64,000 nt of DNA from Acanthornis magna (Eukaryota; Chordata; Aves; Passeriformes; Acanthizidae): positions 62,001 to 126,000 of the forward strand of contig JAWUZG010001123.1 of NCBI GenBank assembly GCA_036785705.1, given 5' to 3'. The translations under genes and the position numbers were made by a program. Below the pieces are notes generated by a model. The model had not been told where the DNA came from and did no database searches. It was given only the letters and a program-made list of their open reading frames with translations. How positions within the stretch are numbered: the first letter of the stretch is position 1; each line of letters starts with the position of its first letter. Below are positions 43,781 through 55,330 of this stretch, in pieces.

Positions 43781-45515
43781 ACACTGGGGGCACCGCCGAT
43801 AAAATCTGAATTTCCGCGATTTTTTAGGGGTAAATCTCCTCGTTTCCCTCCACCGACAAAACCCGAATTTCTCTGATTTTTTTAGGTTAAATCTCCTCAT
43901 TTCCCCCCCGATCTTTTGGGGTAAATCTCCTCGATTCCCCCCACCGATAAAACCCGAATTTCCTCGATTTTTTTTGAGTAAACCTCGTTTTCCCTCCGAT
44001 GTTTTGGGGGCGAATATCCCCGTTCCCCCCCCAATACCATCTGAATTTCCCCGATTTTTTGAGGGCAAATAATCTTGTTTCCCCCCCGATTTTTTGGAAG
44101 TAAACCTCGTTTTCCCCCCGATTTTTTGGGGGGGCGAATATCCCCGTTTCCCCCACCGACAAAACCCGAATTTCCCCGGGATTTTTTTGGGGTTAAATCT
44201 CCTCCTTTCCCCCCCCCCCCGATCTTTTGGGGTAAATCTCCTCGATTCCCCCCACCGATAAAACCCGAATTTCCCCGATTTTTTTTTGAGTAAACCTCAT
44301 TTTCCCTCCGATTTCTTTGGAGCGAACATCCCCATTCCCCCCACCGACAACACCCGAATTTCCTCGATTTTTTTTTGAGCAAACCTCATTTTCCCCCCGA
44401 TTTTTTTGGGGTAAACCTCATTTCCCCCCCGATTTCTTTGGGGGCGAACATCCCCCTTCCCCCCACCGACAACACCCGAATTTCCCCGGGATTTTTTTGG
44501 GGTTAAATCTCCTCCTTTCCCCTACCGATACAATCTGAATTTCCCCGATTTTTTGGGGGTAAACCTCATTTTCCCCCCGATTTTTTTGGAGCGAACATCC
44601 CCATTGCCCCCACCGACAACACCCGAATTTCCCCGATTTTTTTTTGAGCAAACCTCATTTTCCCCCCGATTTTTTTGGGGTAAACCTCATTTTCCCCCCC
44701 GATTTCTTTGGGGGCGAACATCCCCCTTCCCCCCACCGACAACACCCGAATTTCCACGGGATTTTTTTGGGGTAAATCTCCTCCTTTCCCCTACCGATAC
44801 AATCTGAATTTCCCCGATTTTTTGGGGGTAAACCTCATTTCCCCCCCGATTTCTTTGGGGCGAACATCCCCGTTCCCCCCACCGACAACACCCGAATTTC
44901 CCCGGGATTTTTTTGGGGTTAAATCTCCTCCTTTCCCCCCCCCCGATCTTTTGGGGTAAATCTCCTCGATTCCCCCCACCGATAAAACCCGAATATTCCC
45001 CGATTTTTTTTTGAGCAAACCTCATTTTCCCCCCGATTTTTTTGGGGGGCGAACATCCCCGTTCCCCCACCGATAAAACCCGAATTTCCTCGATTTTTTT
45101 TTAGTAAATCTCGTTTTCCCCCCGATTTTTTGGGGGTAAACCTCATTTTCCCCCCCGATTTCTTTGGGGGCGAACATCCCCCTTCCCCCCACCGACAACA
45201 CCCGAATTTCCCCGGGATTTTTTTGGGGTTAAATCTCCTCCTTTCCCCTACCGATACAATCTGAATTTCCCCGATTTTTTGGGGGTAAACCTCATTTTCC
45301 CCCCGATTTTTTTGGAGCGAACATCCCCCTTCCCCCCACCGACAACACCCGAATTTCCTCGATTTTTTTTGAGCAAACCTCATTTTCCCCCCGATTTTTT
45401 TGGGGTAAACCTCATTTTCCCTCCGATTTCTTTGGGGGCGAACATCCCCGTTCCCCCCACCGACAACACCCGAATTTCCCCGGGATTTTTTTGGGGTTAA
45501 ATCTCCTCCTTTCCC
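43781..45515. repeat. 1.7-kb tandem repeat with CCGACAACACCCGAATTTCC
   Basis: Units of roughly 40 bp grouped into about 90-130 bp blocks contain CGATTTTTTTGGGGTAAA, CCTCATTTTCCCCCCGA, GGGGCGAACATCCCC and CACCGAYAAMACCCGAATTT. Larger blocks recur at 44290-44560, 44580-44830 and 45130-45370. Confidence 0.92.
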
Positions 45516-45660
45516 CACTTTCCCTCGGCCCCGAAAGCGTTAAGAGGCTCGGCGGCGGCGGCGGTGCCTTTGTGGGGTGATGGATGGGCGCGCTCGGGGT
45601 TCACGCGGAGTTCACGGCGATTTGCTGCTCCGGCTCGGGGCTGAAGGATGGAGCTGCTGA
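45516..45660. other. low-copy spacer with GGC run
   Basis: GC-rich unique sequence with (GGC)n near 45551-45564, leading into the GCCGA array. No gene is seen. Confidence 0.55.
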
Positions 45661-47205
45661 CAGCCGAGCCGAGCCGAGCCGAGCCGAGCCGAGCCGAGCC
45701 GAGCCGAGCCGAGCCGAGCCGAGCCGGGCCGAGCCGAGCCGAGCCGAGTGCCGAGCCGAGTGCCGAGCCGAGCCGAGCCGGGCCGAGCCGAGCCGAGCCG
45801 AGCCGGGCCGAGCCGAGCCGAGCCGGGCCGGGCCGAGCCGAGCCGAGCCGAGCCGAGCCGGGCCGAGCCGAGCCGAGTGCCGAGCCGAGTGCCGAGCCGA
45901 GCCGAGCCGAGTGCCGAGCCGAGCCGAGCCGAGTGCCGAGCCGAGCCGAGCCGAGCCGAGCCGGGCCGAGCCGAGCCGAGCCGAGCCGAGCCGGGCCGGG
46001 CCGAGCCGAGCCGAGCCGAGCCGAGCCGAGTGCCGAGCCGAGTGCCGAGCCGAGCCGAGCCGGGCCGAGCCGAGCCGAGCCGAGCCGGGCCGAGCCGAGC
46101 CGGGCCGGGCCGAGCCGAGCCGGGCCGAGCCGAGCCGAGCCGAGCCGAGCCGAGCCGAGCCGAGTGCCGAGCCGAGCCGAGCCGAGCCGAGCCGGGCCGA
46201 GCCGAGCCGAGCCGAGTGCCGAGCCGAGTGCCGAGCCGAGCCGAGCCGGGCCGAGCCGAGCCGAGCCGAGCCGGGCCGAGCCGAGCCGGGCCGGGCCGAG
46301 CCGAGCCGGGCCGAGCCGAGCCGAGCCGAGCCGAGCCGAGCCGAGCCCTGAGCCCGAGCCGAGCCGAGCCCTGAGCCCGAGCCGAGCCGAGCCGAGCCGA
46401 GTGCCGAGCCGAGCCGAGCCGAGCCGAGCCGAGCCCTGAGCCCGAGCCGAGTGCCGAGCCGAGCCGGGCCGAGTGCCGAGCCGAGCCGAGCCGAGCCGAG
46501 CCGAGCCCTGAGCCCGAGCCGAGTGCCGAGCCGAGCCGAGCCGAGTGCCGAGCCGAGCCGAGCCGAGCCGAGCCGAGCCCTGAGCCCGAGCCGAGCCGAG
46601 CCCTGAGCCCGAGCCGAGCCGAGCCGAGCCGAGCCGAGTGCCGAGCCGAGCCGAGCCGGGCCGAGCCGAGCCCAGCCGAGCCGAGCCGAGCCGAGCCGAG
46701 CCGAGCCGAGCCGAGCCGAGCCGAGTGCCGAGCCGAGTGCCGAGCCGAGCCGAGCCGGGCCGAGCCGGGCCGAGCCGGGCCGAGCCGGGCCGAGCCGAGC
46801 CGAGCCGAACCGAACCGAGCCGAGCCGAGCCGAGCCGGGCCGAGCCGGGCCGAGCCGAGCCGGGCCGAGCCGAGCCGGGCCGAGCCGAGCCGAGCCGAGC
46901 CCAGCCGAGCCGGGCCGAGCCGAGTGCCGAGCCGAGTGCCGAGCCGAGCCGAGCCGGGCCGAGCCGAGCCGAGCCGAGCCGGGCCGAGCCGAGCCGAGCC
47001 GGGCCGAGCCGAGCCGAGTGCCGAGCCGAGCCGAGTGCCGAGCCGAGCCGAGCCGGGCCGAGCCGAGCCCAGCCGAGCCGAGCCGAGCCGAGCCGAGCCG
47101 AGCCGAGCCGAGCCGAGCCGAGTGCCGAGCCGAGTGCCGAGCCGAGCCGAGCCGAGCCGAGCCGGGCCGGGCCGAGCCGAGCCGAGCCGAGCCGAGCGCC
47201 CCAGC
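45661..47205. repeat. 1.54-kb GCCGA pentanucleotide array
   Basis: Almost 300 GCCGA units are broken by GCCGG, GCCGAGT and CCTGAGCCC variants that recur as higher-order blocks. The unit has no stop in any frame, so all six frames stay open (Ser-Arg-Ala-Glu-Pro and Leu-Gly-Ser-Ala-Arg periods). No gene is inferred. Confidence 0.97.
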
Positions 47206-48290
47206 GGCCCCGGGAGCGCGCCGAGCGCCGGGGCCAGCCCCGCGCCGCCCCCAGGGATTTCCAGTTTGGGGGAGGGGGGGGGTTTGGGGGGGTCTGGACC
47301 CCAAAAAAATACCCCGGGGGTGATGGGGAGAGGCTCCGCTGGGATTTCCAGGGGAAAAGGGGCGTTGGAGGGGATCCGAACCCCAAAAATCCCTCGGGGG
47401 TGAAGGGGAGGGGACCCCGCTGCGATTTCCAGTCCCGGGGAGGGGATCCGAACCCCGAAAAAATCCCCCGGGGTGATGGAGAGGTGATCCCGCTGGGATT
47501 TCCAGCTTTGGGGGGGGGGGGGTTGGGGGGGTCTGGACCCCAAAAAAATACCCCGGGGGTGATGGAGAGGGGCTCCGCTGGGATTTCCAGGGGAAAAGGG
47601 GCGTTGGAGGGGCTGAGACCCCAAAAATCCCCCGGGGGTGATGGAGAGGTGACCCCGCTGGGATTTCGCTGGGATTTCCTGGGGAAAAGGGGCATGGGGG
47701 GGTCTGGACCCCAAAAAATACCCTGGGGGTGATGGGGAGGCGACCCCGCTGGGATTTCCAGCCCCGGGGAGGGATGGAGGGGATCTGAATCCCAAAAAAA
47801 TCCCCCGGGGGTGATGGGGAGGCGACCCCGCTGGGATTTCCAGGGGAAAAGGGGCGTTGGAGAGGATCCGAACCCCAAAAATCCCGCGGGGGTAACGGGG
47901 AGGGGCTCCGCTGGGATTTCCAGTCTGGGGGACAGGGTGGGGAGGGTCTGAACCCCAAAAATCCCCCGGGGGTGATGGGGAGGCGACCCCGTTGTGGTTT
48001 CCAGCGGCTGGAGGGGGAAAAGGGGCGTTGGAGGGGATCCGAACCCCAAAAATCCGCCGGGGTGAAGGGGAGGGGACCCCGCTGGAATTTCCAGTCCCGG
48101 GGAGGGGGTGGGGGGGATCTGAACCCCAAAAAAATCCCCCGGGGGTGATGAAGAGGCGACCCCGCTGGGATTTCCAGCTCCGGGGAGGGGCTGGAGGGGG
48201 AAAAGAGGGACCCCCGAGGGGCTGAGACCCCAAAACTCCCCCGGGGATGATGGGGCCGAGCTCAGGGCCAACCCCTGCCCCAATTCCCGC
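47206..48290. repeat. tandem repeat, about 80-100 bp unit, 12 copies
   Basis: Each unit has GACCCCGCTGGGATTTCCAG, a G-rich linker, TCTGAACCCCAAAA and ATCCCCCGGGGGTGATGG. The right-hand units pass into the 48291 array. Confidence 0.92.
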
Positions 48291-49170
48291 GGGAAACACA
48301 ACCAAACCCCACCCCGCCCCAAAAATCCCTTTCCTAATTAGGGATGCTAATTGAGAATGAGATTTAGGGTGTGCCCCAGGGATGAACGGCAGGGAAAAGG
48401 GGAGCCCGAGTGGCTGTGACCCCAAAAATGTCCCGGTGCTTTTGGGGCCGCGCTCAGGGCTGTGCCAGCCCCGGGGAAAGTCAAACCAAACCCCACCCCA
48501 AAAATCCCTTTCCTAATTAGGGATGCTAATTGAGAATGAGATTTAGGGGCTGCCCCAGGGATGAACGGCAGGGAAAAGGGACCCTGGGGGGCTGCGACCC
48601 CAAAACTCCCGCGGTGATTTTGGGGCCGAGCTCAGGGCCAGCCCCGGGGAAAGCCAAACCAAACCCCACCCCAAAAATCCCTTTCCTAATTAGGGATGCT
48701 AATTGAGAATGAGATTTAGGGGCTGCCCCAGGGATGAACGGCAGGGAAAAGGGACCCTGGGGGGCTGCGACCCCAAAACTCCCGCGGTGATTTTGGGGCC
48801 GAGCTCAGGGCCAGCCCCGGGGAAAGCCAAACCAAACCCCACCCCAAAAATCCCTTTCCTAATTAGGGATGCTAATTGAGAATGAGATTTAGGGGCTGCC
48901 CCAGGGATGAACGGCAGGGAAAAGGGGAGCCCGGGGGGCTGCGACCCCAAAAATGTCCCGGTGCTTTTGGGGCCGCGCTCAGGGCCAACCCCTGCCCCAA
49001 TTCCCGCGGGAAACACAACTAAACCCCACCCCGCCCCAAAAATCCCTTTCCTAATTAGGGATGCTAATTGAGAATGAGATTTAGGAGCTGCCCCAGGGAT
49101 GAACGGCAGGGGAAAGGGGAGCGCGAGGGGCTGCGACCCCAAAACTCCCGCGGTGATTTTGGGTTTTTTC
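48291..49170. repeat. 173-192 bp tandem repeat carrying homeodomain-core motifs, five copies
   Basis: The palindrome CCTAATTAGG, followed by GATGCTAATTGAG and AATGAGATTTA, lies at 48333-48342, 48512-48521, 48685-48694, 48858-48867 and 49050-49059. The motif block is nearly invariant while flanks vary slightly. Each unit thus has at least two TAAT-core sites. Confidence 0.93.
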
Positions 49171-49364
49171 CCGCGGGAAGCACAACCCAAACGGCGCCGA
49201 TCGCTGTGGGGTTCTGAACGAGTGGGAAGAGTTTCTGGAAGGTGCGAGCGCTGAGAGCTCCGCGGCAGCGACCCCATAAATATCCCAAACGTGACTCGGG
49301 TCCCAAACGCTGCCGCGCCGCCCTCGCCTCCTCTTCCTCCTCCCGCGCCCCAAACCGAGGGGGT
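49171..49364. other. low-copy GC-rich island
   Basis: Unique sequence containing CCATAAATATCCC near 49274 and GCTGCCGCGCCGCC. No open frame with recognisable homology. Confidence 0.5.
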
Positions 49365-49945
49365 TCCTTTATTTTATTTTATTTTATTTTATTTTATTTT
49401 ATTTTATTTTATTCTATTCTATTCTATTCTATCTTATTTTATCTTATTTTATCTTATTTTATCTTATTTTATCTTATTTTATCTTATTTTATCTTATTTT
49501 ATTTTATTCTATTTTATTTTATTTTATTTTAATATATTCTTATTATATTCCTATCATATTTTGTTCTTATTATATTTCATTTTATTTTTAGTTTATTTTG
49601 TTTTGGGTTTATTTCATTTAATTTAATTTTTATTTCATTTAATTTATTTTTTTTTTATTTTATTCTTTAAAAATGTTATTTTATATTTTATCTTCTATTT
49701 TATTCTATTCGGTTCTATTCTAGATATACTTTTTAAATTTCCCTTTCCATTTCATTTCATTTTATTTTATACCTTCTTTTATATTTTATACGTTATTTTA
49801 GATTTCATTTTATATTTCATTCTCTATTTTATTCTCTATTTGATTTTACATTTCATTTGATATTTTATTTTATTTTATTTTATTTTATTTTATTTTATTT
49901 TATTTTATTTTATTTTATTTTATTTTATTTCATTCTATTTTCCCC
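49365..49945. repeat. (TTTTA)n pentanucleotide arrays
   Basis: (ATTTT)n, (ATTCT)n and (ATCTT)n runs occupy 49370-49530, and (ATTTT)n occupies 49868-49935, with a decayed T/A-rich middle. Confidence 0.93.
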
Positions 49946-50150
49946 CCTCCCCGCCCGGTCCCGCCCTCAGCTGCGGCGCGGCCCTAATGAGCGCGGAATG
50001 CTAATGAGATGCTAATGAGATGCAAATCAGGGCCGCCGCTAATCGCCTTCGGCGCGCGCGCGCTGCCAACGTGCCTAATTAACGCTCCCAATTAACGCTG
50101 CTCATTAGCGCCGGGGCAGGGCGCGGCTGCGGGCCCCGCCCTCCTGTGGG
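49946..50150. promoter_or_regulatory. candidate regulatory island dense in homeodomain sites
   Basis: CTAATGAG occurs at 49984-49991, 50001-50008 and 50012-50019. The octamer ATGCAAAT is at 50020-50027. AATTAACGCT occurs at 50077-50086 and 50090-50099, and CTCATTAGCG follows near 50102. This is the densest TAAT cluster I saw in the 3' flank. A GCGCGC run lies at 50052-50062. Confidence 0.55.
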
Positions 50151-51035
50151 TTCCTATGGGTTCCTATAGGTTCCTATAGGTCCCTATATGTTCCTATCGT
50201 TCCCTATATGTTCCTATAGGTTCCTATACATTCCTGTAGGTTCCTATAGGTTCCTATAGCTTCCTGTAGGTTCCTGTAGGTTCCTATAGGTTCCTATAAG
50301 TTTCTATCGTTCCCTATATGTTCCTATATGTTCCTGTAGGTTCCTATAGGTCCCTATAGGTTCTTATACGTTCCTGTAGGTTCCTGTAGGTTCCTGTAGG
50401 TTCCTATAGGTTCCTATAGGTTCTTATACGTTCCTGTAGGTTCCCATAGGTTCCCATAGGTTCCTGTAGGTTCCTATAGGTCCCTATATGTTCTTATGTG
50501 TTCCTATAGCTCCCTATAGCTTCCTATAGGTTCCTATATATCCCTACATATTCCTATAGGTTCCTACTGGTTCCTATAGGTTCCAATGTTCTTACGGGTT
50601 CCTATATGTTCCTATAGCTTCCTATAGGTTCCTATGTGTTCCTATGTGTTCCTATAGGTTCCAAAATGTTCCTATAGGTTCCTATGGGTTCCTATGTTCT
50701 TATGGGTTCCTATATGTTCCTATAGGTTCCTATACGTTCCTATAGCTTCCTACAGGTTCCTAAATGCTCCTATAGGTTCCTAGGGTTCCTATATGTTCCT
50801 GTAAGTTCCTATAGCTTCTTATAGGTTTGTATATGTTCCTGTAGGTTCCTATAGGTTCCTGTAGCTTTCTGTAGCTTCCCATAGCTTTCTATAGGTTCGT
50901 ATATGTTCCTATAGCTCCCTATAGGTTTCCATATGTGCCAATAGGTTCCTATATGTTCTTACGGGTTCCTATATGTTCCTATAGCTTCCTATATGTTCCT
51001 ATAGCTTCCCATAGGTTCCTATAGGTTCCTATGGG
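50151..51035. repeat. 0.9-kb GGTTCCTATA minisatellite
   Basis: 10-12 bp units GGTTCCTATA with TATG, TGTA and CTTCC variants run throughout. No gene is seen. Confidence 0.95.
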
Positions 51036-51480
51036 GGCGTGAGCAGCCGGGGGTGCCCGGGGGGGGCTCGGACCCCCCAAATGGGGGCGGGGGCCGCGTT
51101 TGGGGGGCAGAAATCCACGGAAATGCACGGAAATCCTCGGAAATTCACGAAAACCCACGGAAATGCACGGGAGTCCACGGAAATTCACGGAAATTCACGA
51201 AAATCGACGGAAATGCACGGGAGTCCACGGAAATCCACGAAAATTCACGAGAACCCACGGAAATCCACGGGAGTTCACGGAAATCCACGGAAATCCACGG
51301 AAATTCACGAAAATCCACGGAAATTCACGGAAATTCACGGAAATTCACGAAAACCCACGGAAATTCACGGAAATTCACGGAAATTCACGAAAACCCACGG
51401 AAATTCAAGGAAATTCACGAAAATTCACGAAAACCCACGGAAATTCAAGGAAATTCACGGAAATTCACAAAAATCCGCGG
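51036..51480. repeat. ACGGAAATTC minisatellite with short leader
   Basis: A 70-bp G-rich leader is followed by 10-bp units of ACGGAAATTC, ACGAAAATCC and ACGGAAATGC. The period of 10-11 bp makes several open frames that are artefacts. Confidence 0.92.
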
Positions 51481-51780
51481 ATATCTCCCGGGAGGCTTCG
51501 CCCCCGGCGATTCTCGCGGCCATTTCCACCTCCCGGGAGCTCTCCTTTATTTGGATTAAAACAATTCAATACAACAACCGGAAAAAAAAATGGAAATAAA
51601 AACCCCAAAACCCTAATAAAAACCCAACCCGAGAGGGCTCAGCGCGGAGGAACGCCGCGGGAATTAGGCGTTTTTCCTTTTTTCGCTGTTTTTTGGGAGG
51701 TTTTGGGGCGAACAGAGGCTCGGGGGAAGGGGAGGCCTCACCCCGAGCTCACCCCGAGCTCACCCCCATCCATCACCGCC
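51481..51780. other. low-copy spacer
   Basis: Mixed unique sequence with TTTGGATTAAAACAATTC near 51550 and a CACCCCGAGCT duplication near 51740. No recognisable gene. Confidence 0.5.
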
Positions 51781-52108
51781 CGCGGCCCCGCGGTGACACC
51801 GCCACTGTCCCCAACCCCGCGGTGACACCGCCACTGTCCCCAAACCCCGCGGTGACACCGCCGCTGTCCCCAAACCCCGCGGTGACACCGCCGCTGTCCC
51901 CAACCCCGCGGTGACACCGCCACTGTCCCCAAACCCCGCGGTGACACCGCCGCTGTCCCCAAACCCCGCGGTGACACCGCCGCTGTCCCCAACCCCCGCG
52001 GTGACACCGCCGCTGTCCCCAACCCCGCGGTGACACCGCCACTGTCCCCAACCCCGCGGTGACACCGCCGCTGTCCCCAACCCCGCGGTGACACCGCCAC
52101 TGTCCCCA
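51781..52108. repeat. 28-bp GCGGTGACACCGCC minisatellite, 12 copies
   Basis: Units CCGCGGTGACACCGCC(A/G)CTG plus TCCCCAA repeat 12 times. GCGGTGACACCGC is itself an inverted repeat, so each unit can form a small hairpin. Confidence 0.95.
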
Positions 52109-52530
52109 AACCCCCATAAATCCCCCCAAAATGGCCAAATCCGCTAATTGCGAGGGGTTAATTAGTGACGGGCTCAGCCGAGCCGCTCCTCCGCCCGCCC
52201 GAGGTTCGTCTGGAGGAGAACAAGCACAAAATAAAGCAAAACGAGGCAAAAATAAATTTTAAAATCCCAAATCCCCTCCCCCTGCGTTTTTTCCCGACGA
52301 GGTCCCCCCTCCCCTCCCGCCGGGGCCGCAGCGGGGGTGCGGTTTTTTTGGGAATTTATCCAAAATTTTGGCACGGGTGGGAAGGATCGCGGCATCCTTC
52401 GCTAAAAAAATTCCCCAAATTCCAAAATGCCCAAATCGCCGCCCTGGCTCGGGAGGAGCAGCCTCGGCGGGAGGTGGAGAGCTCTGCAGAGCTGGGAAAT
52501 GGCCGCAAATCCTGGGAATTTGGGAATTCG
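52109..52530. promoter_or_regulatory. low-copy island with CDX and homeodomain words
   Basis: CCATAAA at 52114-52120, CTAATTG at 52144-52150 and TTAATTAG at 52158-52165 cluster at the left end. The remainder is unremarkable unique DNA leading into the next array. Candidate only. Confidence 0.4.
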
Positions 52531-53540
52531 GGAATAATTCACGGCTCGGCCTAGGGTGATCCCGGCCCCAAATCCCGGGAATTTGGGAATTCGGGAATTC
52601 GGGAATTCTGGCACGGCCTCGGGTGATCCCGGCCGCAAATCCCGGGAATTCGAAAATTCGGGAATTGTCTCTGCTCGGCCTAGGGTGATCCCGGCCCCAA
52701 ATCCCGGGAATTTGGGAATTCGGGAATTCGGGAATAATTCACGGTTCGGCCTCTGGTTCACCCCGGGAATTCGGGAATTGTCTCGGTTCGGCCTAGGGTG
52801 ATCCCGGCCGCAAATCCCGGGAATTCGAAAATTCGGGAATTGTCTCTGCTCGGCCTAGGGTGATCCCGGCCCCAAATCCCGGGAATTTGGGAATTCGGGA
52901 ATTCGGGAATAATTCACGGTTCGGCCTCTGGTTCACCCCGGGAATTCGGGAATTGTCTCGGTTCGGCCTAGGGTGATCCCGGCCGCAAATCCCGGGAATT
53001 CGAGAATTCGGGAATAATTCACGGCTCGGCCTCGGGCGATCCCGGCCGCAAATCCTGGGAATTTGGGAATTCGGGAATTTGGGAATAATTCACGGCTCGG
53101 CCTCTGGTTCACCCCGGGAATTCGGGAATTGTCTCGGTTCGGCCTAGGGTGATCCCGGCCGCAAATCCCGGGAATTCGAAAATTCGGGAATTGTCTCTGC
53201 TCGGCCTAGGGTGATCCCGGCCCCAAATCCCGGGAATTTGGGAATTCGGGAATTCGGGAATAATTCACGGTTCGGCCTCTGGTTCACCCCGGGAATTCGG
53301 GAATTGTCTCGGTTCGGCCTAGGGTGATCCCGGCCGCAAATCCCGGGAATTCGAGAATTCGGGAATAATTCACGGCTCGGCCTCGGGCGATCCCGGCCGC
53401 AAATCCTGGGAATTTGGGAATTCGGGAATTTGGGAATAATTCACGGCTCGGCCTCGGGTTCACTCCGGGAATTCGGGAATTCGGGAATCCAGTCTCGGCT
53501 CGGCCTCGGCTGCTCCTGGCACGGCGGGGAGGCCAAACGA
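52531..53540. repeat. 1-kb tandem repeat with GGGTGATCCCGGCC units
   Basis: Units of 60-80 bp contain TCGGCCTAGGGTGATCCCGG, CAAATCCCGGGAATT and GGGAATTCGGGAAT. A block of roughly 178 bp recurs near 52745, 52922 and 53100. Confidence 0.93.
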
Positions 53541-54085
53541 GCCCGGCGCGGGCTGAGGGGCACCCCCAGACCTGAATTTGCACCCCCAGACCTGAATTTG
53601 CACCCCCAGACCCCAATTGGCACCCCCAGACCCCAATCTGCACCCCCAGACCCCAACTGGCACCTCCCGACCCTTTTTCCAGGGGGGTTTGCACAGGGAC
53701 AGGGGGACAGGGGGACACAGGAACCGAGGACACAAGGACAGGGAGACACAGGGACAGGGGGGTTGGGGGACAGAAGGACAGAAGGACAAGGGGACACAGG
53801 CACAGGGGACACCGGGACGGAGCACAGGAGAGGGGACAGGAGGACAGGAGGACAGGAGGACAGGAGGACAGGGAACACAGGGACAGAAGGACAGGACGCA
53901 GAAGGACAGGGGGACACAGGGACACGGGGATGGGGACACAGGGACAGAGCACAGAAGGACAGGAGGACAGGGGGACACAGGGACATAGGACACAAGGACA
54001 CGGGGACACGGGGACCCTGCCAGGACAAGGACAGTGGCTCTGCGTGGCTTTGGCTCCCGCGCCACTCCCCGCCCCAGGTAGCCTT
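53541..54085. repeat. CACCCCCAGACC and GGACAGGGGGACACA arrays
   Basis: Five 19-bp CACCCCCAGACC units (53570-53660) are followed by GGACA(G)-rich 10-15 bp units to about 54020. No gene is seen. Confidence 0.88.
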
Positions 54086-54740
54086 CAGCACCCCCGGGAC
54101 GTTCCCCAAAACCGCGGGAAACAGCCCCAAAACCGCGGGAAACAGCCCCAAAACCGCGGGAAACAGCCCCAAACCCGCGGGAAACAGCCCCAAACCCGCG
54201 GGAAACAGCCCCAAAACCGCGGAAAATGGCCCCAAAACCGCGGAAAATGGCCCCAAAACCGCGGGGAACAGCCCCAAATCCGCGGGAAACAGCCCCAAAA
54301 CCGCGGGAAATGGCCCCAAAACCGCGGGAAACAGCAGCCCCAAAACCGCGGGAAACAGCCCCAAATCCGCGGGAAACAGCCCCAAAACGGCGGGAAACAG
54401 CAGCCCCAAAACCGCGGGAAATGGCCCCAAAACCGCGGGGAACAGCCCCAAATCCGCGGGAAATGGCCCCAAAACCGCGGGGAACAACAGCCCCAAAACC
54501 GCGGGGAACAGCCCCAAAACCGCGGAAAATGGCCCCAAAACCGCGGGAAATGGCCCCAAAACCGCGGGAAACAGCCCCAAAACCGCGGAAAACAGCCCCA
54601 AAACCGCGGGAAACAGCAGCCCCAAAACCGCGGGAAATGGCCCCAAAACCGCGGGGAACAACAGCCCCAAAACCCTGGGAAATGGCCCCAAAACCGCGGG
54701 GAACAACAACCCCAAAACCGCGGGGAACAGCCCCCCATCC
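54086..54740. repeat. 21-bp AAAACCGCGGGAAACAGCCCC minisatellite
   Basis: About 30 units occur, alternating CAGCCCC and TGGCCCC ends. SacII-like CCGCGG is present in nearly every unit. The period of 21 keeps frames open (Lys-Pro-Arg and Phe-Pro-Ala types), which are artefacts. Confidence 0.96.
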
Positions 54741-55075
54741 CCCGGCCTCCCTTTCCCCGCGCACACGATATTTCCATTTTTTATATTTTTTTTTGTAATT
54801 TCCCCGCACATACGGCGCCGTCGGTAATAAAACCGCGCCCCAATATTTCCGTTTTTTATATTTTTTTTTTGTGATTTCCCCCCGTTTTCCCCGCGAGCAC
54901 AGCGCCGCCAAATAAACCCATACCCCGATATTTCCATTTTTTAATATATTTTTTTGTAGTTTTCCCCGCTCGCACAGCGCCGCCGATAACCCCGCGCCCC
55001 GATATTTCAATTTTTAATATTTTTTTTTTTCCTAATTCCCCCCCCCCCCCCCCCCGCGGTTTTTTCCCCGCGGTT
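54741..55075. repeat. tandem repeat, about 75-bp unit, four copies
   Basis: GATATTTCCATTTTTTATAT-type words, a T run, TTTCCCCGC and CGGCGCCG followed by AATAAACCC-like sequence repeat near 54768, 54843, 54929 and 55003, ending in a C run. Confidence 0.85.
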
Positions 55076-55330
55076 TTTTGGGGGATTTTTCGCGAAGCGC
55101 ATTAGCATTCCGGGCGCGGAGCCTGACCTCTCCTTGCACCCGGAGCCGGGCGGAGCTCGGCGCGGCGCGGCTCTAATTCGGCGATTACTGTCACCGGGCC
55201 ATTTGTCACCTGTCACCCGCCCCGGGTGTCACCCGCTGCCTCTCATCTCCCGCGATCGAATTAAAATCGCCGCGTTGGAGCAGCGCGGGGTCGCGTTCGT
55301 TCCGCGCCGCGCGGAGCGAGGCTCCCGCTT
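55076..55330. promoter_or_regulatory. candidate regulatory island with MEIS/PREP-type sites
   Basis: CGCATTAGCATTCC lies near 55098 and CTAATTCGG near 55173. CTGTCA occurs at 55188-55193 and 55210-55215 (TGACAG on the other strand). CGATTACTGTCA (55182-55193) and CCATTTGTCACC (55199-55210) both recur in the island at 60480-60790. Confidence 0.5.

Noticed and set aside
45497..48425. Minus-strand frames of about 840-940 residues rich in Leu-Gly-Ser-Ala-Arg
   Set aside because: They arise from the GCCGA pentamer, which lacks stops in every frame, joined to a neighbouring tandem array. There is no domain, start context or splice evidence.
53430..55010. Frames of around 500 residues on both strands across the 21-bp CCGCGGGAAACAG array
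   Set aside because: The 21-bp period preserves frame. Both strands are open at once and no family is recognisable.
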